Assembly (NCBI RefSeq): GCF_900696085.1
Contig: NZ_CAADFC020000004.1
Location: 1,678,599 to 1,742,598, forward strand
DNA: 64,000 nt
From: Bradyrhizobium ivorense
GTDB lineage: Bacteria > Pseudomonadota > Alphaproteobacteria > Rhizobiales > Xanthobacteraceae
Direction: 5' to 3'
Shown here: positions 1 through 8,916 of the stretch, piece by piece
Layout: each line of letters starts with the position of its first letter
How positions within the stretch are numbered: the first letter of the stretch is position 1
The notes under the pieces: model-generated
Seen by the model: only the letters and a program-made list of their open reading frames with translations
What the model was told of the DNA's origin: nothing
Databases searched by the model: none
Made by a program: the position numbers and the translations under genes

Positions 1-315
1 AACGCCCTGCAGTGACACTCGCTGACCGCGCGGCAGGATCGGTCCCATCTGCCCGCGCAGCGTTGCGGTCATGAGATAGGTGATCGCGACCGATCCGGAG
101 GGATCGGTGATCTGGGCCTGCGCAGCCCAATGCGCATCAGGAAACCAGCTGAAGAATTTGCTCAGCCCGTTTGCAATTTCGGCGGGGCCGCGCTTGGGCT
201 TGCCCTGCGCGACGTCCTCATGGGTCGCATCGGAGGCGTACAGCCTGGCGACCGCAGCTGGATCGTGATCGTTGTAGGCCCGGTACAGAAGCCCGGGCAG
301 TCCGGTCAGCGTCAT
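1..315 (-). CDS. SnoaL/NTF2-like protein, partial
   Basis: The frame opens with ATG at 315 and stays open to the window edge, so 105 codons of an incomplete gene are visible. The product begins MTLTGLPGLLYRAYNDHD and continues with a pattern of the form Asp-Pro-x-Ala-Val-x-x-Leu-Tyr-Ala-x-Asp-Ala, which is typical of SnoaL-like polyketide-cyclase or ester-cyclase members of the NTF2 fold; these are small barrel proteins acting as isomerases, hydrolases or binding proteins. Its ATG lies two bases after the stop of the flavin reductase gene, so the two are co-transcribed. The substrate is unknown. The family call rests on the N-terminal half only. Confidence 0.7.
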   Translation of the reverse strand, partial: MTLTGLPGLLYRAYNDHDPAAVARLYASDATHEDVAQGKPKRGPAEIANGLSKFFSWFPDAHWAAQAQITDPSGSVAITYLMTATLRGQMGPILPRGQRVSLQGV

Positions 316-317
316 GG

Positions 318-917
318 TTATGCCCCTTCGAGCGCAGCAAAGTCGTCGATCCCGACGCCGCGCAGATATTTGCCTTCGCCGTAAAGCAGCGGGCGTCGCG
401 ACGTCGGTGCGAGGATCGACTCGATGGTCGCGATGACGACGTTGTGGCTGCCGACCGGTCGGGCTTCCGCGACCTTGCAATCAAAGCTGACGATGGAATC
501 GCGCAGGATCGGCATCACGACCCGGCCTGGGAGCAACGCGGCCGGGACGATGTGATCGTCGACATACTTGTCCGAGCCGGCGCTGGCGCAGAGCTGGGAA
601 ACGTGAAGCTGGGCCTGGCTCAGCAGGTTCACGGCGAAGCGGCCGTCGCGCAAAATGTCCGACGCCGTCACGGTGCGGCTGTTGACGCAGACCAGCAGCG
701 TCGGCGGATCCATGCAGACCGGAGTGAACGCACTCACGGTCATTCCCCACGGCCGGCCTTCGTGACGCGTGGCGATGACGGTGACGCCGCCGACCATGCG
801 CCGCATTGCCGCGCGGAACACGTTGGCGTCGGAGCCGCCTTCCAGCTCCCACGACGCCTGTCCGACGTCGTCGCTGCGTTCGCTCGGCAGCGCATATCGT
901 GCCTCACACTCGGCCAT
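318..917 (-). CDS. Flavin reductase domain protein (HpaC/RutF-like)
   Basis: This 199-aa protein belongs to the NAD(P)H:flavin oxidoreductases that supply reduced FMN or FAD to two-component monooxygenases. The core starts near residue 30 with FRAAMRRMVGGVTVIAT, followed by the GMTVSAFTPVCMDPPT segment that holds the flavin and the conserved FAVNLLS strand, as in HpaC and RutF. ATG 917 was chosen over longer in-frame starts because GGGAGG lies about six bases before it. It precedes a SnoaL-like gene by two bases and faces a LysR gene across 406 bp, which suggests a small operon for oxygenation of an unknown, possibly aromatic, compound. The partner oxygenase is not in the window. Confidence 0.85.
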   Translation of the reverse strand: MAECEARYALPSERSDDVGQASWELEGGSDANVFRAAMRRMVGGVTVIATRHEGRPWGMTVSAFTPVCMDPPTLLVCVNSRTVTASDILRDGRFAVNLLSQAQLHVSQLCASAGSDKYVDDHIVPAALLPGRVVMPILRDSIVSFDCKVAEARPVGSHNVVIATIESILAPTSRRPLLYGEGKYLRGVGIDDFAALEGA

Positions 918-1323
918 ATATCCTCCCGCCGCATCCCGCACCTGCGCCACGCTTGCGACTTGCTCGCTCTTGTTTGCGTGCCGCGACTGAGCGCGTCCGT
1001 TGCATCGACGATCCAACGGTAGGCGCAGGGTAGAGGGAGGGTCCAATCGATATTTGAGATTCGAACTATTGGCCGCGTGGATACAGCCTTCTGCCGCATC
1101 GCGAGGGCTGCGGCTTTCGGCGGCATTCGCGGCTAGGGCATCCGTTTGGCGGGGCTTCGCATCCCGCTAGATTGTCGCCTGTGAACGTTGATGGTATTGA
1201 ACTTGCTAGCATTGAGCTCTGCCGCATTGCAGAATCTCAACGGACTCAATGCCGATGTATCACTGCCGCCGGCAGTCAGTGCGATTTGAATGCTGCGATC
1301 TGCTCCATCGACGGGAGCCTGTT
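918..1323. other. Intergenic region between divergent genes
   Basis: This 406-bp gap separates the flavin reductase gene from the LysR gene and must hold both promoters. TTGAG and CTCAA elements recur, for example around 1051, 1212 and 1236-1249, but I could not assign a convincing T-N11-A LysR box or a sigma-70 promoter. No open frame in it looks coding. Confidence 0.4.
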
Positions 1324-2253
1324 TTGAACCTTCGGAACGTTGATCTGAACCTGCTCGTTGTACTCGATGCGCTGCTGAACGAGCGCAACGTCAGCCGCGC
1401 CGGCGAGCGCATCGGCCTCAGCCAGTCCGCGGTGAGCGCTGCGCTGGCGCGGCTGCGGGACATGTTTCACGATCCGCTGCTGGTTCGCGTCGGCCGGGAT
1501 CTCGCACTGACGCGCAACGCCGAGGAGCTGATCGTCCCGCTGCGCGAGACGCTCGACCGGATCGAAACCAGGCTGCTGCAGAAGCCGCGGTTCGATCCTG
1601 GTGCGGACGTCCGGACATTTTCCATCAGCGCGTCCGACTATGCGGGTCTGGTGCTGCTGGCGCCTCTGGTCCGTGCGGTCGCCGCCGAAGCGCCGAACGT
1701 GACGATTCACCTGCTGCCGCGTTCGCGGGATCCCGCCCGCATCCTTCAGGCGAACCAGGCCGACCTTGTCATCGAGCCGAGCGAGCTGTTCGGCGACAGC
1801 GAATTTCTCTCTGCCGCGCTGATGAGCGATCGCTGGCTCTGCGCGTTGGATGCCGACAATCCGGCGGTGCGGGAGGGCGAGATCACGCAGGAGCAGTTTC
1901 TGCGGCTGCCGCATCTGGTCTACGGCATCGGACGCGATCGGCAGCTCAACCTCGCGGACCAGTATCTGGCGCAGCTCGGCATCCAGCGCCAGATCGACGT
2001 CACGGTTGAAAGCTTTCTGCTGGCGCCCTTCCTGATTCAGGGCACGCAACTGGTCACTCACGTCCTCGAACGCGCCGCCAAGCGCCTGATTCCAACGAGC
2101 AGCATTCGGCTCGTGGAATCACCCTTTGATGTGCCCGACATCCACGAGGCGATGTTCTGGCATCCGCGCCACACCACCGACCCCGGCCATCTCTGGCTGC
2201 GCGAGCGGCTCAAAGCGATCGCGAAGGAATTGGATTCCGCTGAAGAGGCCTGA
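1324..2253 (+). CDS. LysR-family transcriptional regulator
   Basis: This 309-aa regulator has an N-terminal winged helix-turn-helix (residues about 5-65: VDLNLLVVLDALLNERNVS, then LSQSAVSAALARLRDMF and DPLLVRVGRDLALT), followed by a periplasmic-binding-protein-like effector domain. The DPLLVR and N-terminal pattern are like the NodD/NahR branch, whose members often answer aromatic inducers. A longer ATG start at 1249 is possible, but TTG at 1324 is preferred because GGGAG sits six bases before it and the LysR fold begins directly after it. The divergent flavin reductase/SnoaL operon is the likely target, as is usual for LysR genes; no inducer can be inferred. Confidence 0.85.
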   Translation: MNLRNVDLNLLVVLDALLNERNVSRAGERIGLSQSAVSAALARLRDMFHDPLLVRVGRDLALTRNAEELIVPLRETLDRIETRLLQKPRFDPGADVRTFSISASDYAGLVLLAPLVRAVAAEAPNVTIHLLPRSRDPARILQANQADLVIEPSELFGDSEFLSAALMSDRWLCALDADNPAVREGEITQEQFLRLPHLVYGIGRDRQLNLADQYLAQLGIQRQIDVTVESFLLAPFLIQGTQLVTHVLERAAKRLIPTSSIRLVESPFDVPDIHEAMFWHPRHTTDPGHLWLRERLKAIAKELDSAEEA

Positions 2254-2285
2254 ATTCCCGCGAGCCTTGGCAAACCGGATAGTAA

Positions 2286-2362
2286 TGGCGATCCCGGGAA
2301 GACTCGAACTTCCGACCTACGGTTTAGGAAACCGTCGCTCTATCCGGCTGAGCTACGGGACC
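2286..2362 (-). tRNA. tRNA-Arg(CCT)
   Basis: The minus strand folds as a complete cloverleaf. The acceptor arms GGTCCCG and CGGGATC pair with one G-T wobble. The D-stem is GCTC/GAGC. The anticodon stem ACGGT/ACCGT encloses loop TTCCTAA with anticodon CCT. The T-arm GGAAG-TTCGAGT-CTTCC and discriminator G are followed by an encoded CCA. It reads the AGG arginine codon, which is rare in this GC-rich genome. Confidence 0.95.
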
Positions 2363-2477
2363 GCGAACCCGGCGAAGCATGCGGGCGTGCATCCCATAGC
2401 AGAGCTGGCGCCTGATCGCCAGCCTGCGCAGACGTTCGGCGCGCATGAAGTTGCGCGGAATTCGCGCGTCCGCTGCG

Positions 2478-3983
2478 CTATGCCACCTGCCGCGCCTCGC
2501 CCGAGGCCGCGTTCGCCGCCGCGGTCCGGCGCGCCGGTAGGAACTCGAGCGCGTCGTCGGCGAGCGCGCCGAAACGCAGGGTCATGATGTCGAGGGCGTA
2601 GTTCTGATACAGCCGCCACGGCCGGCGCGAGCCCTGCTTGGGGAATTTCGCGGCGGCGCGCTGGATGTAGCCGGAGGAGAAATCGACCCAGGGCAGCTCG
2701 GTGACATCGGGATCGTTGCGCCGCGGCGTCACCTGCGCGTAATTGTTGGCCTTCATGTAGTTGAGCGTGCGGCAGACATATTCGCAGGAGAGGTCGCATT
2801 TCAGCGTCCAGGACGCGTTGGTGTAGCCGAACGCGGCAGCGAGGTTGGGCACGCCCGAGTACATCAGCCCCTTGTAGTTCATGGTCTTGGAGAGATCGAC
2901 GGCGGCGCCGTCGACGCTGAGCGCGAGCCCGCCGAGCACCTGCAGATCGAGGCCGGTCGCCGTCACCACGATGTCGGCGTCGAGCGCCTTGCCTGACTTC
3001 AGCTTGATGCCCTCGGGCGTAAACGTCTCGATCTGGTCCGTGACGACGGACGATGTGCCGCTGCGCAGCGATTCAAACAGGTCGCCGTTCGGCACCAGGC
3101 AGAGCCGCTGGTCCCACGGATTGTAGCGCGGCGTGAAATGGGTGGCGACGTCGTAGTCCGGCCCCAGCGCGTGGCGCACGCCGCCGAGGATCAGCTTCTT
3201 CACCCGTTCGGGGTCGCGCTTGCAGAGCCGGTAGAAATACATCCCGAACAGCACGTTCTTCCAGCGCGTGAGGCCGTAGGCGAGCTTTGCCGGCAGCCGC
3301 GCGCGCAGCCAGTCGGCCACCTTGTCCTTGTCGGGCCGCGCCACGACATAGGTCGGCGAGCGCTGCAGCATGGTGACATGCGCGGCGGTCTTGGCCATTT
3401 CCGGCACCAAGGTCACTGCGGTGGCGCCCGAGCCGATCACCACCACCTTCTTGCCGGCATAGTCGATGTCGTCGGTCCATTTCTGCGGATGCACGACGCG
3501 GCCGGCGAAATTGGCGATGCCGGGGAAATCGGGCGTGTAGCCCTGCTCGTATTTGTAGTAGCCGCTGCACATGAACAGGAAGCTGCAGGTCAGGCGCTCG
3601 ATCGCCTTCTCAGGCCCGCGCTCGACCTCGACCGTCCAGCGTGAATCGGCCGACGACCAGTCGGCGCTGATGACGCGGTGGTTGAAGCGGATCTTCCGGT
3701 CGATGCCGTACATCCGCGCGGTGTCGCGCACGTAATTCAGGATCGACGGGCCGTCGGCGATCGCCTTCGGCTCGGTCCACGGCCGGAACGAATAGCCGAG
3801 CGTGTACATGTCGGAGTCGGAGCGGATGCCGGGATAGCGGAACAGGTCCCAGGTGCCGCCGATGCAATCGCGCCCCTCGAGAATGGCGTAGCTGCGGTCC
3901 GGGCAGTTCTTCTGCAGATGATAGCCGGCGCCGATGCCGGAGAGGCCCGCGCCCACGATCAGCACGTCGAAATGACTGGACAC
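2478..3983 (-). CDS. Baeyer-Villiger-type flavin monooxygenase (EthA-like)
   Basis: This 501-aa class B flavoprotein monooxygenase would use FAD, NADPH and O2 to insert oxygen into ketones or oxidise N/S atoms. It has an N-terminal FAD Rossmann motif (VLIVGAGLSGIGAGYHL), the GGTWDLFRYPGIRSDSDMYTL block, the Baeyer-Villiger fingerprint FAGRVVHPQKW near residue 155, then a second NADPH-binding GSGATAVT motif. Length and the RYPG block match EthA-type enzymes. It is transcribed divergently from a TetR gene across a region holding two matched 18-bp palindromes, the EthA/EthR arrangement, so repression by that TetR protein is the obvious inference. The physiological substrate is unknown. Confidence 0.88.
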   Translation of the reverse strand: MSSHFDVLIVGAGLSGIGAGYHLQKNCPDRSYAILEGRDCIGGTWDLFRYPGIRSDSDMYTLGYSFRPWTEPKAIADGPSILNYVRDTARMYGIDRKIRFNHRVISADWSSADSRWTVEVERGPEKAIERLTCSFLFMCSGYYKYEQGYTPDFPGIANFAGRVVHPQKWTDDIDYAGKKVVVIGSGATAVTLVPEMAKTAAHVTMLQRSPTYVVARPDKDKVADWLRARLPAKLAYGLTRWKNVLFGMYFYRLCKRDPERVKKLILGGVRHALGPDYDVATHFTPRYNPWDQRLCLVPNGDLFESLRSGTSSVVTDQIETFTPEGIKLKSGKALDADIVVTATGLDLQVLGGLALSVDGAAVDLSKTMNYKGLMYSGVPNLAAAFGYTNASWTLKCDLSCEYVCRTLNYMKANNYAQVTPRRNDPDVTELPWVDFSSGYIQRAAAKFPKQGSRRPWRLYQNYALDIMTLRFGALADDALEFLPARRTAAANAASGEARQVA

Positions 3984-4000
3984 GCCCGCACCTCCCGTTT

Positions 4001-4050
4001 TGACAATCTATCTTGTCAGATAACTTGACATCTGACAATGCCGCGTGTCA
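4001..4050. promoter_or_regulatory. Two matched operator palindromes, monooxygenase/TetR
   Basis: Two 18-bp sites of identical architecture lie here: TGACAA-N6-TTGTCA at 4001-4018 (perfect) and TGACAA-N6-GTGTCA at 4033-4050 (one half-site mismatch). Their centres are 32 bp apart, about three helical turns, and an extra TGACA half-site falls between them at 4026-4030. TTGACA at 4025 can serve as a -35 for the TetR gene, and on the minus strand TTGTCA and CAAGAT 17 bp apart give a promoter for the monooxygenase. Binding of the TetR protein here would repress both genes. The pattern is seen; the binding is inferred. Confidence 0.7.
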
Positions 4051-4060
4051 ATACTTTTTC

Positions 4061-4699
4061 ATGGGAAGCAGCCGCAAAGCCCGCCTCTATGGCGGCATGG
4101 ACGCCGAGGAACGCCGCGCCGAGCGGCGGCTCAAGCTGATCGATGCGGCGGTCGAGGTCTATGGCGAGGTCGGCTATCGCGGCGCCACCGTGAAGGCGAT
4201 CTGCGAAGCTGCCGAATTGACCGAGCGCTATTTCTACGAATCCTTCGCCAACAGCGAGGCGCTGCTGATCGCCGCCTACAGCCATGTCGTCGGCCATCTG
4301 CATGAGGAAATGGCGGCGGCTGCGGCAAGCGCGGGCAACGATCCCGAGGCGCGGCTGCACGCGGCGCTGACGCTATATTTCACGCGGCTGAAGCAGCATC
4401 CGAAGCCGGCGCGGGTGTTCCTCCTGGAAATTTCCGGCATCAGCCCCGCGGTCGATGCGGTCAAGCTCGATGCGTTGTGCACCTTCAGCAACATCCTGGT
4501 GCCGCCGGCGAGCGATCCGAAACGCGGCGACAAGGCGTCAGCGGCCGCGCTGCTCTCGATCGGCATGGTCGGCGCGGTGATCTCGATCGCGCTGCGCTGG
4601 GTGTCGAAGGCGTATCCGCAGCCGCTCGAGGAGGTGGTCGCGGCCGCGGCCAGCTTCTGCCGCGTGGCGCTGGCTGAGGCCGATCGCCACCGCAGCTAG
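4061..4699 (+). CDS. TetR/AcrR-family transcriptional repressor
   Basis: This 212-aa protein has a TetR DNA-binding domain at residues about 12-60 (RRLKLIDAAVEVYGEVGYRG, then TVKAICEAAELTERYFYESFANSEAL) and an all-helical C-terminal ligand domain. ATG 4061 follows the palindrome-rich control region; a longer in-frame start at 4013 would lie inside the first operator and is rejected. It is divergent from the Baeyer-Villiger monooxygenase gene, the classic layout for a ligand-released repressor of a monooxygenase. Ligand unknown. Confidence 0.88.
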   Translation: MGSSRKARLYGGMDAEERRAERRLKLIDAAVEVYGEVGYRGATVKAICEAAELTERYFYESFANSEALLIAAYSHVVGHLHEEMAAAAASAGNDPEARLHAALTLYFTRLKQHPKPARVFLLEISGISPAVDAVKLDALCTFSNILVPPASDPKRGDKASAAALLSIGMVGAVISIALRWVSKAYPQPLEEVVAAAASFCRVALAEADRHRS

Positions 4700-4914
4700 C
4701 GGTCCGTCGCAGGAAACCACGGCGCAAACAGGCCAAATCGGGCGATTTCGCGCCGAAATATCCGGGCCTGGTGAAGCAGCTCATATCCCTGGCGGTAATT
4801 TAACTTGCAAGTTGGGCGGCACCGGCTTTCCTAAGCACGGTAGCGGGCGTAAGCGAGTGCAGCGGGTTTCGTCTCGCGAAGTAAACGGCTTCTTGCATCG
4901 GGCGGAGCTGAGCC

Positions 4915-6012
4915 TTGATCGACCTGCGCAGACTGGACCATGTGACTGCGAGCCTCGGCGACGTGGTGCTCGATCCCGCGGGATGGCCGTCCTTCATGGA
5001 CCAGGTCTGCACCGCGGTCGGCGCCACCGGCGCGGCGATGCTGCAGAGCGATGTCCGCACCGAGGACATTCCGCGCACCGATTCGATCACCGATTATTTC
5101 ACCAGGATCTACTTCCCCACCAACCTGCATCGCACCGACATCCGCGCCGCCCGCGGCGTGCCGCTGATGATCGCCGGCACCACCGTGATCACCGATGGCG
5201 ATCTGTTCGAGTCGGAAGCCGAGATGCTGCGCGATCCGCTCTACGCCACGCTCGGCGAGTTCGGGCTGAAATGGTTCGCCGGCGTCGGCTTCCACGCCGG
5301 TCCGGCGCTGTGGGCGCTGACCATCCAGCGCTCGCCGAAGGAAGGCATGTTCGAGGCCGACGAGATCAAGGCGCTGGCGAGAATATCGGGACGGCTCACC
5401 GAAGCCGCGACGCTGTCCACCGTCGCCGGCCGCGCCGCATTGTCGGGCGTCACCAGCGCGCTCGACCTGATTCAGGTCGCGGCGATTGCCGTCGGCCGCT
5501 TCGGCGCCATTATCGGCATGAACAGCCAGGCCGAGGCCTGTCTCGGCCCCGAACTTGCGATCCGCAACAATCGGCTGACGCTGCGCGACCGCCAGGCCAA
5601 TGCCGACCTGACGCGGCTGATCGATCAGCTCGCCCACACCTCGGACCTGCAGCCATTGCCGTCATCGCCGATCGTGGTGCGCAGGATCGACAAGCGGCCG
5701 ATCGTGATCCAGATGCAGCCGGTGCTGCCGGCAGCGCGCTCGCCGTTCCTCGGCGCCCGCGCGATCCTCTTGATCCGCGACCTCGAAGGTAATCCCGCAT
5801 TCGACCAGGCGCTGCTCGCCGCGACCTTCGAGCTGACGCCGGCGCAGGCGCGTCTCGCGACGCGGCTTGCGCGCGGCGATTCGGTCGAGGATGCGGCCGT
5901 GCAGGCCGGCGTTGCGCTCGCCACCGCGCGCAATCAGTTGAAGGCGATCTTCCAGAAAACCGGCACGCACCGGCAGGCGGAACTGGTGGCGCTGCTGCAC
6001 AAGGTGAAGTGA
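4915..6012 (+). CDS. LuxR-type helix-turn-helix regulator
   Basis: This 365-aa protein ends in a LuxR/GerE DNA-binding domain (residues about 300-362: FELTPAQARLATRLARGDS, then DAAVQAGVALATARNQLKAIFQKTGTHRQAELVALL). The N-terminal 290 residues resemble a GAF/PAS-like sensory region without motifs that I can name. The start is TTG 4915, supported by GGAG seven bases upstream; no ATG lies near. It stands alone: the flanking genes are a TetR gene and a small secreted protein, so no target is indicated. Solitary LuxR proteins of this build are common in Bradyrhizobium. Confidence 0.82.
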   Translation: MIDLRRLDHVTASLGDVVLDPAGWPSFMDQVCTAVGATGAAMLQSDVRTEDIPRTDSITDYFTRIYFPTNLHRTDIRAARGVPLMIAGTTVITDGDLFESEAEMLRDPLYATLGEFGLKWFAGVGFHAGPALWALTIQRSPKEGMFEADEIKALARISGRLTEAATLSTVAGRAALSGVTSALDLIQVAAIAVGRFGAIIGMNSQAEACLGPELAIRNNRLTLRDRQANADLTRLIDQLAHTSDLQPLPSSPIVVRRIDKRPIVIQMQPVLPAARSPFLGARAILLIRDLEGNPAFDQALLAATFELTPAQARLATRLARGDSVEDAAVQAGVALATARNQLKAIFQKTGTHRQAELVALLHKVK

Positions 6013-6159
6013 AGGATTCGACACGAATTGTTCGGAAGTTCTGCACGCCAGCGCGCTTAAGACGCCTTCAAATGTGGCGGAGATGCGAAAGGCTGTGTTC
6101 CATCAGACACAGCGACGAAATTGCCGTTCCGCAGCGCACCGAAATCATCGGGTTCCGGG

Positions 6160-6175
6160 GGTGACAAGCGTCACC
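6160..6175. promoter_or_regulatory. 16-bp inverted repeat upstream of 6223 gene
   Basis: GGTGAC-AAGC-GTCACC is a perfect 6-4-6 inverted repeat about 48 bp before the start of the secreted-protein gene. It may be an operator or a small hairpin; no regulator is assigned. Confidence 0.35.
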
Positions 6176-6222
6176 AAAATGGCGACAATCGGTAAAATCT
6201 GTGTTCCCAAGGTTTGGTTTCA

Positions 6223-6879
6223 ATGTCCGTGATGCCGTCACGATCATCGACGTTGGCTGTTGCCGTTTGTACCGCCGGCTTGATGCTGGCGTCCGCGGAG
6301 GCGCGCGCGCAATGGTGGCGCAGTTCACCGAAGGATTTTGAGGATTGCGCCGATCTCGCCGAGAAGGCGAAGACCAAGCAAGACAAGACCGCGCAGCTCG
6401 CCGAGTGCAATTCCAAATTCGCCGGACGCCGCAAGCCGGGCGGCGGCTACACCTATTACGACTTCATGCAGGACCGCAGCTACGACATCGCCGGTCCCAA
6501 TCCGACGCCGGAAGAGCAGAAGCGGATCGACCTCGAATACACCGCCTATCTCGAGAAGCAGCGCCGCTCGAGCATCGTCGCGGCATTCAACGCCAAGCAG
6601 CTGCAGGAGCAGGAGAAGGCGCCGGAGCCGCCGCCGCAACCGCAGCAGCATCCGCCGCAGCTTCAGCAGGCATCGCTGCGCAGCCCGACCGAGAAGGTGC
6701 CGGTGCCGGTCGCAAGCCCGGTCAAGCAGGCGGCGCGGATCCGCGCGGCGCAATGCGCCAAGAACACGTTCTCCTGCGAATGGCCGCGGCTGTCGCAGAG
6801 CCTCGATGATCTCAAGAAGATCTTCACGCCGCAGCCCGCACCGCCGGCGACGCCGAGCCGGACCGCGAAGCGCGGCTGA
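6223..6879 (+). CDS. Hypothetical secreted protein
   Basis: I do not recognise this 218-aa protein. The first 32 residues form a Sec signal peptide with a hydrophobic core (TLAVAVCTAGLMLASAEARA) and an AXA cleavage site before QWW. The mature part carries several spaced cysteines (FEDCADL, LAECNSK, AAQCAKNTFSCEW) that could form disulfides, a YTYYDFMQDRSYDIAGPNPT block and a Pro/Gln-rich linker at about 135-160. ATG 6223 was preferred over the TTG nine bases upstream. It is probably a periplasmic or surface protein. The downstream CAP gene is convergent, ten bases away. Confidence 0.7.
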   Translation: MSVMPSRSSTLAVAVCTAGLMLASAEARAQWWRSSPKDFEDCADLAEKAKTKQDKTAQLAECNSKFAGRRKPGGGYTYYDFMQDRSYDIAGPNPTPEEQKRIDLEYTAYLEKQRRSSIVAAFNAKQLQEQEKAPEPPPQPQQHPPQLQQASLRSPTEKVPVPVASPVKQAARIRAAQCAKNTFSCEWPRLSQSLDDLKKIFTPQPAPPATPSRTAKRG

Positions 6880-6889
6880 CGACCTCGCG

Positions 6890-7330
6890 TTAGTCGCTGA
6901 TCACCATCGCCCAGAACCTGCGGTACGGCGACTTCGCATTGTCGACGAAGGCGACGCCGACGCGCTTCGCGCCCGGCATCAGCAGATTCTCGCGATGCCC
7001 CGCCGAATTCTCCCACTGCTTCAGCATCTCGGCAAAAGCGATGAAGCCGGCGCCGATGTTTTCCGCAGCGCGCCGCTTCTTCAGCGGCTTGATGCGGGTG
7101 AAGAAGCTGCCGCCGGCGGAGTGGCTGACCGATCCGCTCGCCGACATCGCCTGCGCCTGCTTCAGCGCCACTGCATTCAGCCTGGCATCGAGCTTCACCG
7201 CAGGCATGGCATGGGCGCGCCGATAGCTACTGATGGCGCCGGCATAGTCGGCGGCACCGGCCGTCGTCGCGAAGCAAAACACGAGACCGAGCGCGAGCAC
7301 GGCGGATCTCATTTCAAATCGTCTGATCAT
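6890..7330 (-). CDS. CAP-domain (SCP/PR1-like) secreted protein
   Basis: This 146-aa exported protein starts with a signal peptide (RSAVLALGLVFCFATTAGAA). A compact CAP fold follows with the hallmark SGSVSHSAGGS segment, AAENIGAGF and the HRENLLMPG motif, as in bacterial YkwD-like proteins. Bacterial CAP proteins are extracytoplasmic and mostly uncharacterised. An internal ATG at 7312 is an alternative start; neither start has a strong ribosome binding site. It is convergent with the secreted-protein gene at 6223. Confidence 0.85.
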   Translation of the reverse strand: MIRRFEMRSAVLALGLVFCFATTAGAADYAGAISSYRRAHAMPAVKLDARLNAVALKQAQAMSASGSVSHSAGGSFFTRIKPLKKRRAAENIGAGFIAFAEMLKQWENSAGHRENLLMPGAKRVGVAFVDNAKSPYRRFWAMVISD

Positions 7331-7616
7331 TGCGTGGGGTGATGCGGTGGGTTGTCGGTGCCTTGTCCGCCATGCGACATTTGCAAGGCGCGGGATGGGA
7401 GGGGGCATCTATAGAGGATTCATCCGCGAACGAACAACAGCCGGCATCGCCGCAGGGGGCGCCTGCCAAAAATGCCGAAAAACAACCCCATGCAAAGTAG
7501 CCGGCGGCGGCCGGCGTTCGGCACTTGACATGTCGGGCAACTCAGCGATATTCTTCCAATATTCCGAAATGTTGGAAACGCCCCCTCGCGGGGAGCGGTG
7601 AAGCGGAGCCGTTCGC

Positions 7617-7823
7617 CTAGTTTCGCGCACGCTTTTTGTGGTGGTGCTTCATTGGCCGCGCGAGCGGGGTTATCTGTTCGCCCGATCGCGCCGACCTCGC
7701 GGCGCGCTGCTCCTGCAGCCGCGCGTCGTAGCCCGGTGACGGCACCACGGTCGGCGGCGCGGCGTGTGCAACGGTTGAGCTGAGTCCTGCAATCGTCACC
7801 AACATCACGACAATCGCTTTCAT
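7617..7823 (-). CDS. Small secreted protein
   Basis: This is a 68-aa hypothetical protein. ATG 7823 has AGGAGA at good spacing and opens a clear signal peptide (MKAIVVMLVTIAGLSSTVAHA). The short mature part is basic and ends in a His/Lys/Arg-rich tail (MKHHHKKRARN). It lies alone between the CAP gene and the ketopantoate-reductase-like gene, with no assignable function. Confidence 0.7.
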   Translation of the reverse strand: MKAIVVMLVTIAGLSSTVAHAAPPTVVPSPGYDARLQEQRAARSARSGEQITPLARPMKHHHKKRARN

Positions 7824-7905
7824 GCCACTCTCCTTCCGAACGCAATCCATCGCACCCTTTGTTGGAGCGTGATCGATTCGGAAAACCGCTTCGCACTTTT
7901 CCGGA

Positions 7906-8916
7906 TCATGCTCTGCCCGCGCGGATCTGCTCCGGCGTCAGCCCGGGCGAGCCCTTGCCGTTGGCTTCGGCCTGCCGGACCAGTGCGATGACGCGGCGCG
8001 ACAGCGGCGCGTCGAGGCCGCGGCGATCGGCGATCGCGGTGATGACGCCTTGCAGATAGTCGATCTCGGTGCGGCGGCCGCGCTGCAGGTCCTCCCACAT
8101 CGAGGAGCGCGCCTCGGGATCGATCTTCATGGTGCGGCCGAGCAGCATCTCGAAGACCGCATCCGGCAACCGCAGCAGCGGCGGCATCCAGCTCGAGGGC
8201 AGCGGCGTCGGCGACACCGGCGCGATGCCCTCGGCGCGGACCGCGGCCAGCCCCTCCGCCATCTGGTCGGCGAACAGGCAGCGCCAGTTGCGCTGCGCGA
8301 GTTGCTGGCGCAGTGGAATGTCGGACAGCGCATTGAGCGCGTTGTTGAGGTTGACGATCAGCTTGCCCCACTGCACGCCGTCGATGTTGCCGGTCGCGCG
8401 GATGGCAAGGCCCGGGACCGAGAGGCGCGCCGCGGTATCGGCGTCGTCGTTGGCGATCACGATGTCGCCCGAGGTCGAGCGATGAAAGCGGCCGTCGCCG
8501 AGCGCCACCACATTGAACGGCACCATGCCGCCGAGCACGCTGCGGCCGGCGAGGCGCTCGCGCAGCACCGGCACATTGCCGACGCCGTTCTGCAGGCTGA
8601 CCACCACGGTATCGGGCGCGGCATGGCGCGCGATCAGCTCGGCCATCTCGCCGGTGTCGGCGCTCTTCACCGTCACCAGCACCATCTGCGCATCGGCGAA
8701 GATCGACGGATCGTCCGACAGGATCAGCCGGTCAGCGGCTAGCTTTTGCTCGGCACCGTCGTAATTGGTGACGCGGAGCCCATTGGTGGTAATTTCTTCC
8801 ACCACCCGCGGCCGCGCCAGCAGCGCAACGCGGCGGCCGGCCGCGGCCAACATACCGCCGACGAAGCAGCCGATGCTGCCGGCGCCTGCAATGCCGATCG
8901 GCCGGTTCTCGTTCAT
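7906..8916 (-). CDS. 2-dehydropantoate 2-reductase family (PanE/ApbA-like)
   Basis: This 336-aa NADPH-dependent reductase family member has an N-terminal Rossmann motif (IGIAGAGSIGCFVGGML), an NGVGN motif (VVSLQNGVGN) and the lysine-containing GKLIVNLNNALNAL segment that carries the family's catalytic Lys. The C-terminal helical domain has the SSMWEDLQRGRRTEIDYLQGVI block that binds substrate. PanE reduces ketopantoate to pantoate for CoA synthesis, but Bradyrhizobium has several paralogues and many are generic 2-oxoacid reductases, so no symbol is given. ATG 8928, four codons upstream, is an alternative start. Confidence 0.85.
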   Translation of the reverse strand: MNENRPIGIAGAGSIGCFVGGMLAAAGRRVALLARPRVVEEITTNGLRVTNYDGAEQKLAADRLILSDDPSIFADAQMVLVTVKSADTGEMAELIARHAAPDTVVVSLQNGVGNVPVLRERLAGRSVLGGMVPFNVVALGDGRFHRSTSGDIVIANDDADTAARLSVPGLAIRATGNIDGVQWGKLIVNLNNALNALSDIPLRQQLAQRNWRCLFADQMAEGLAAVRAEGIAPVSPTPLPSSWMPPLLRLPDAVFEMLLGRTMKIDPEARSSMWEDLQRGRRTEIDYLQGVITAIADRRGLDAPLSRRVIALVRQAEANGKGSPGLTPEQIRAGRA

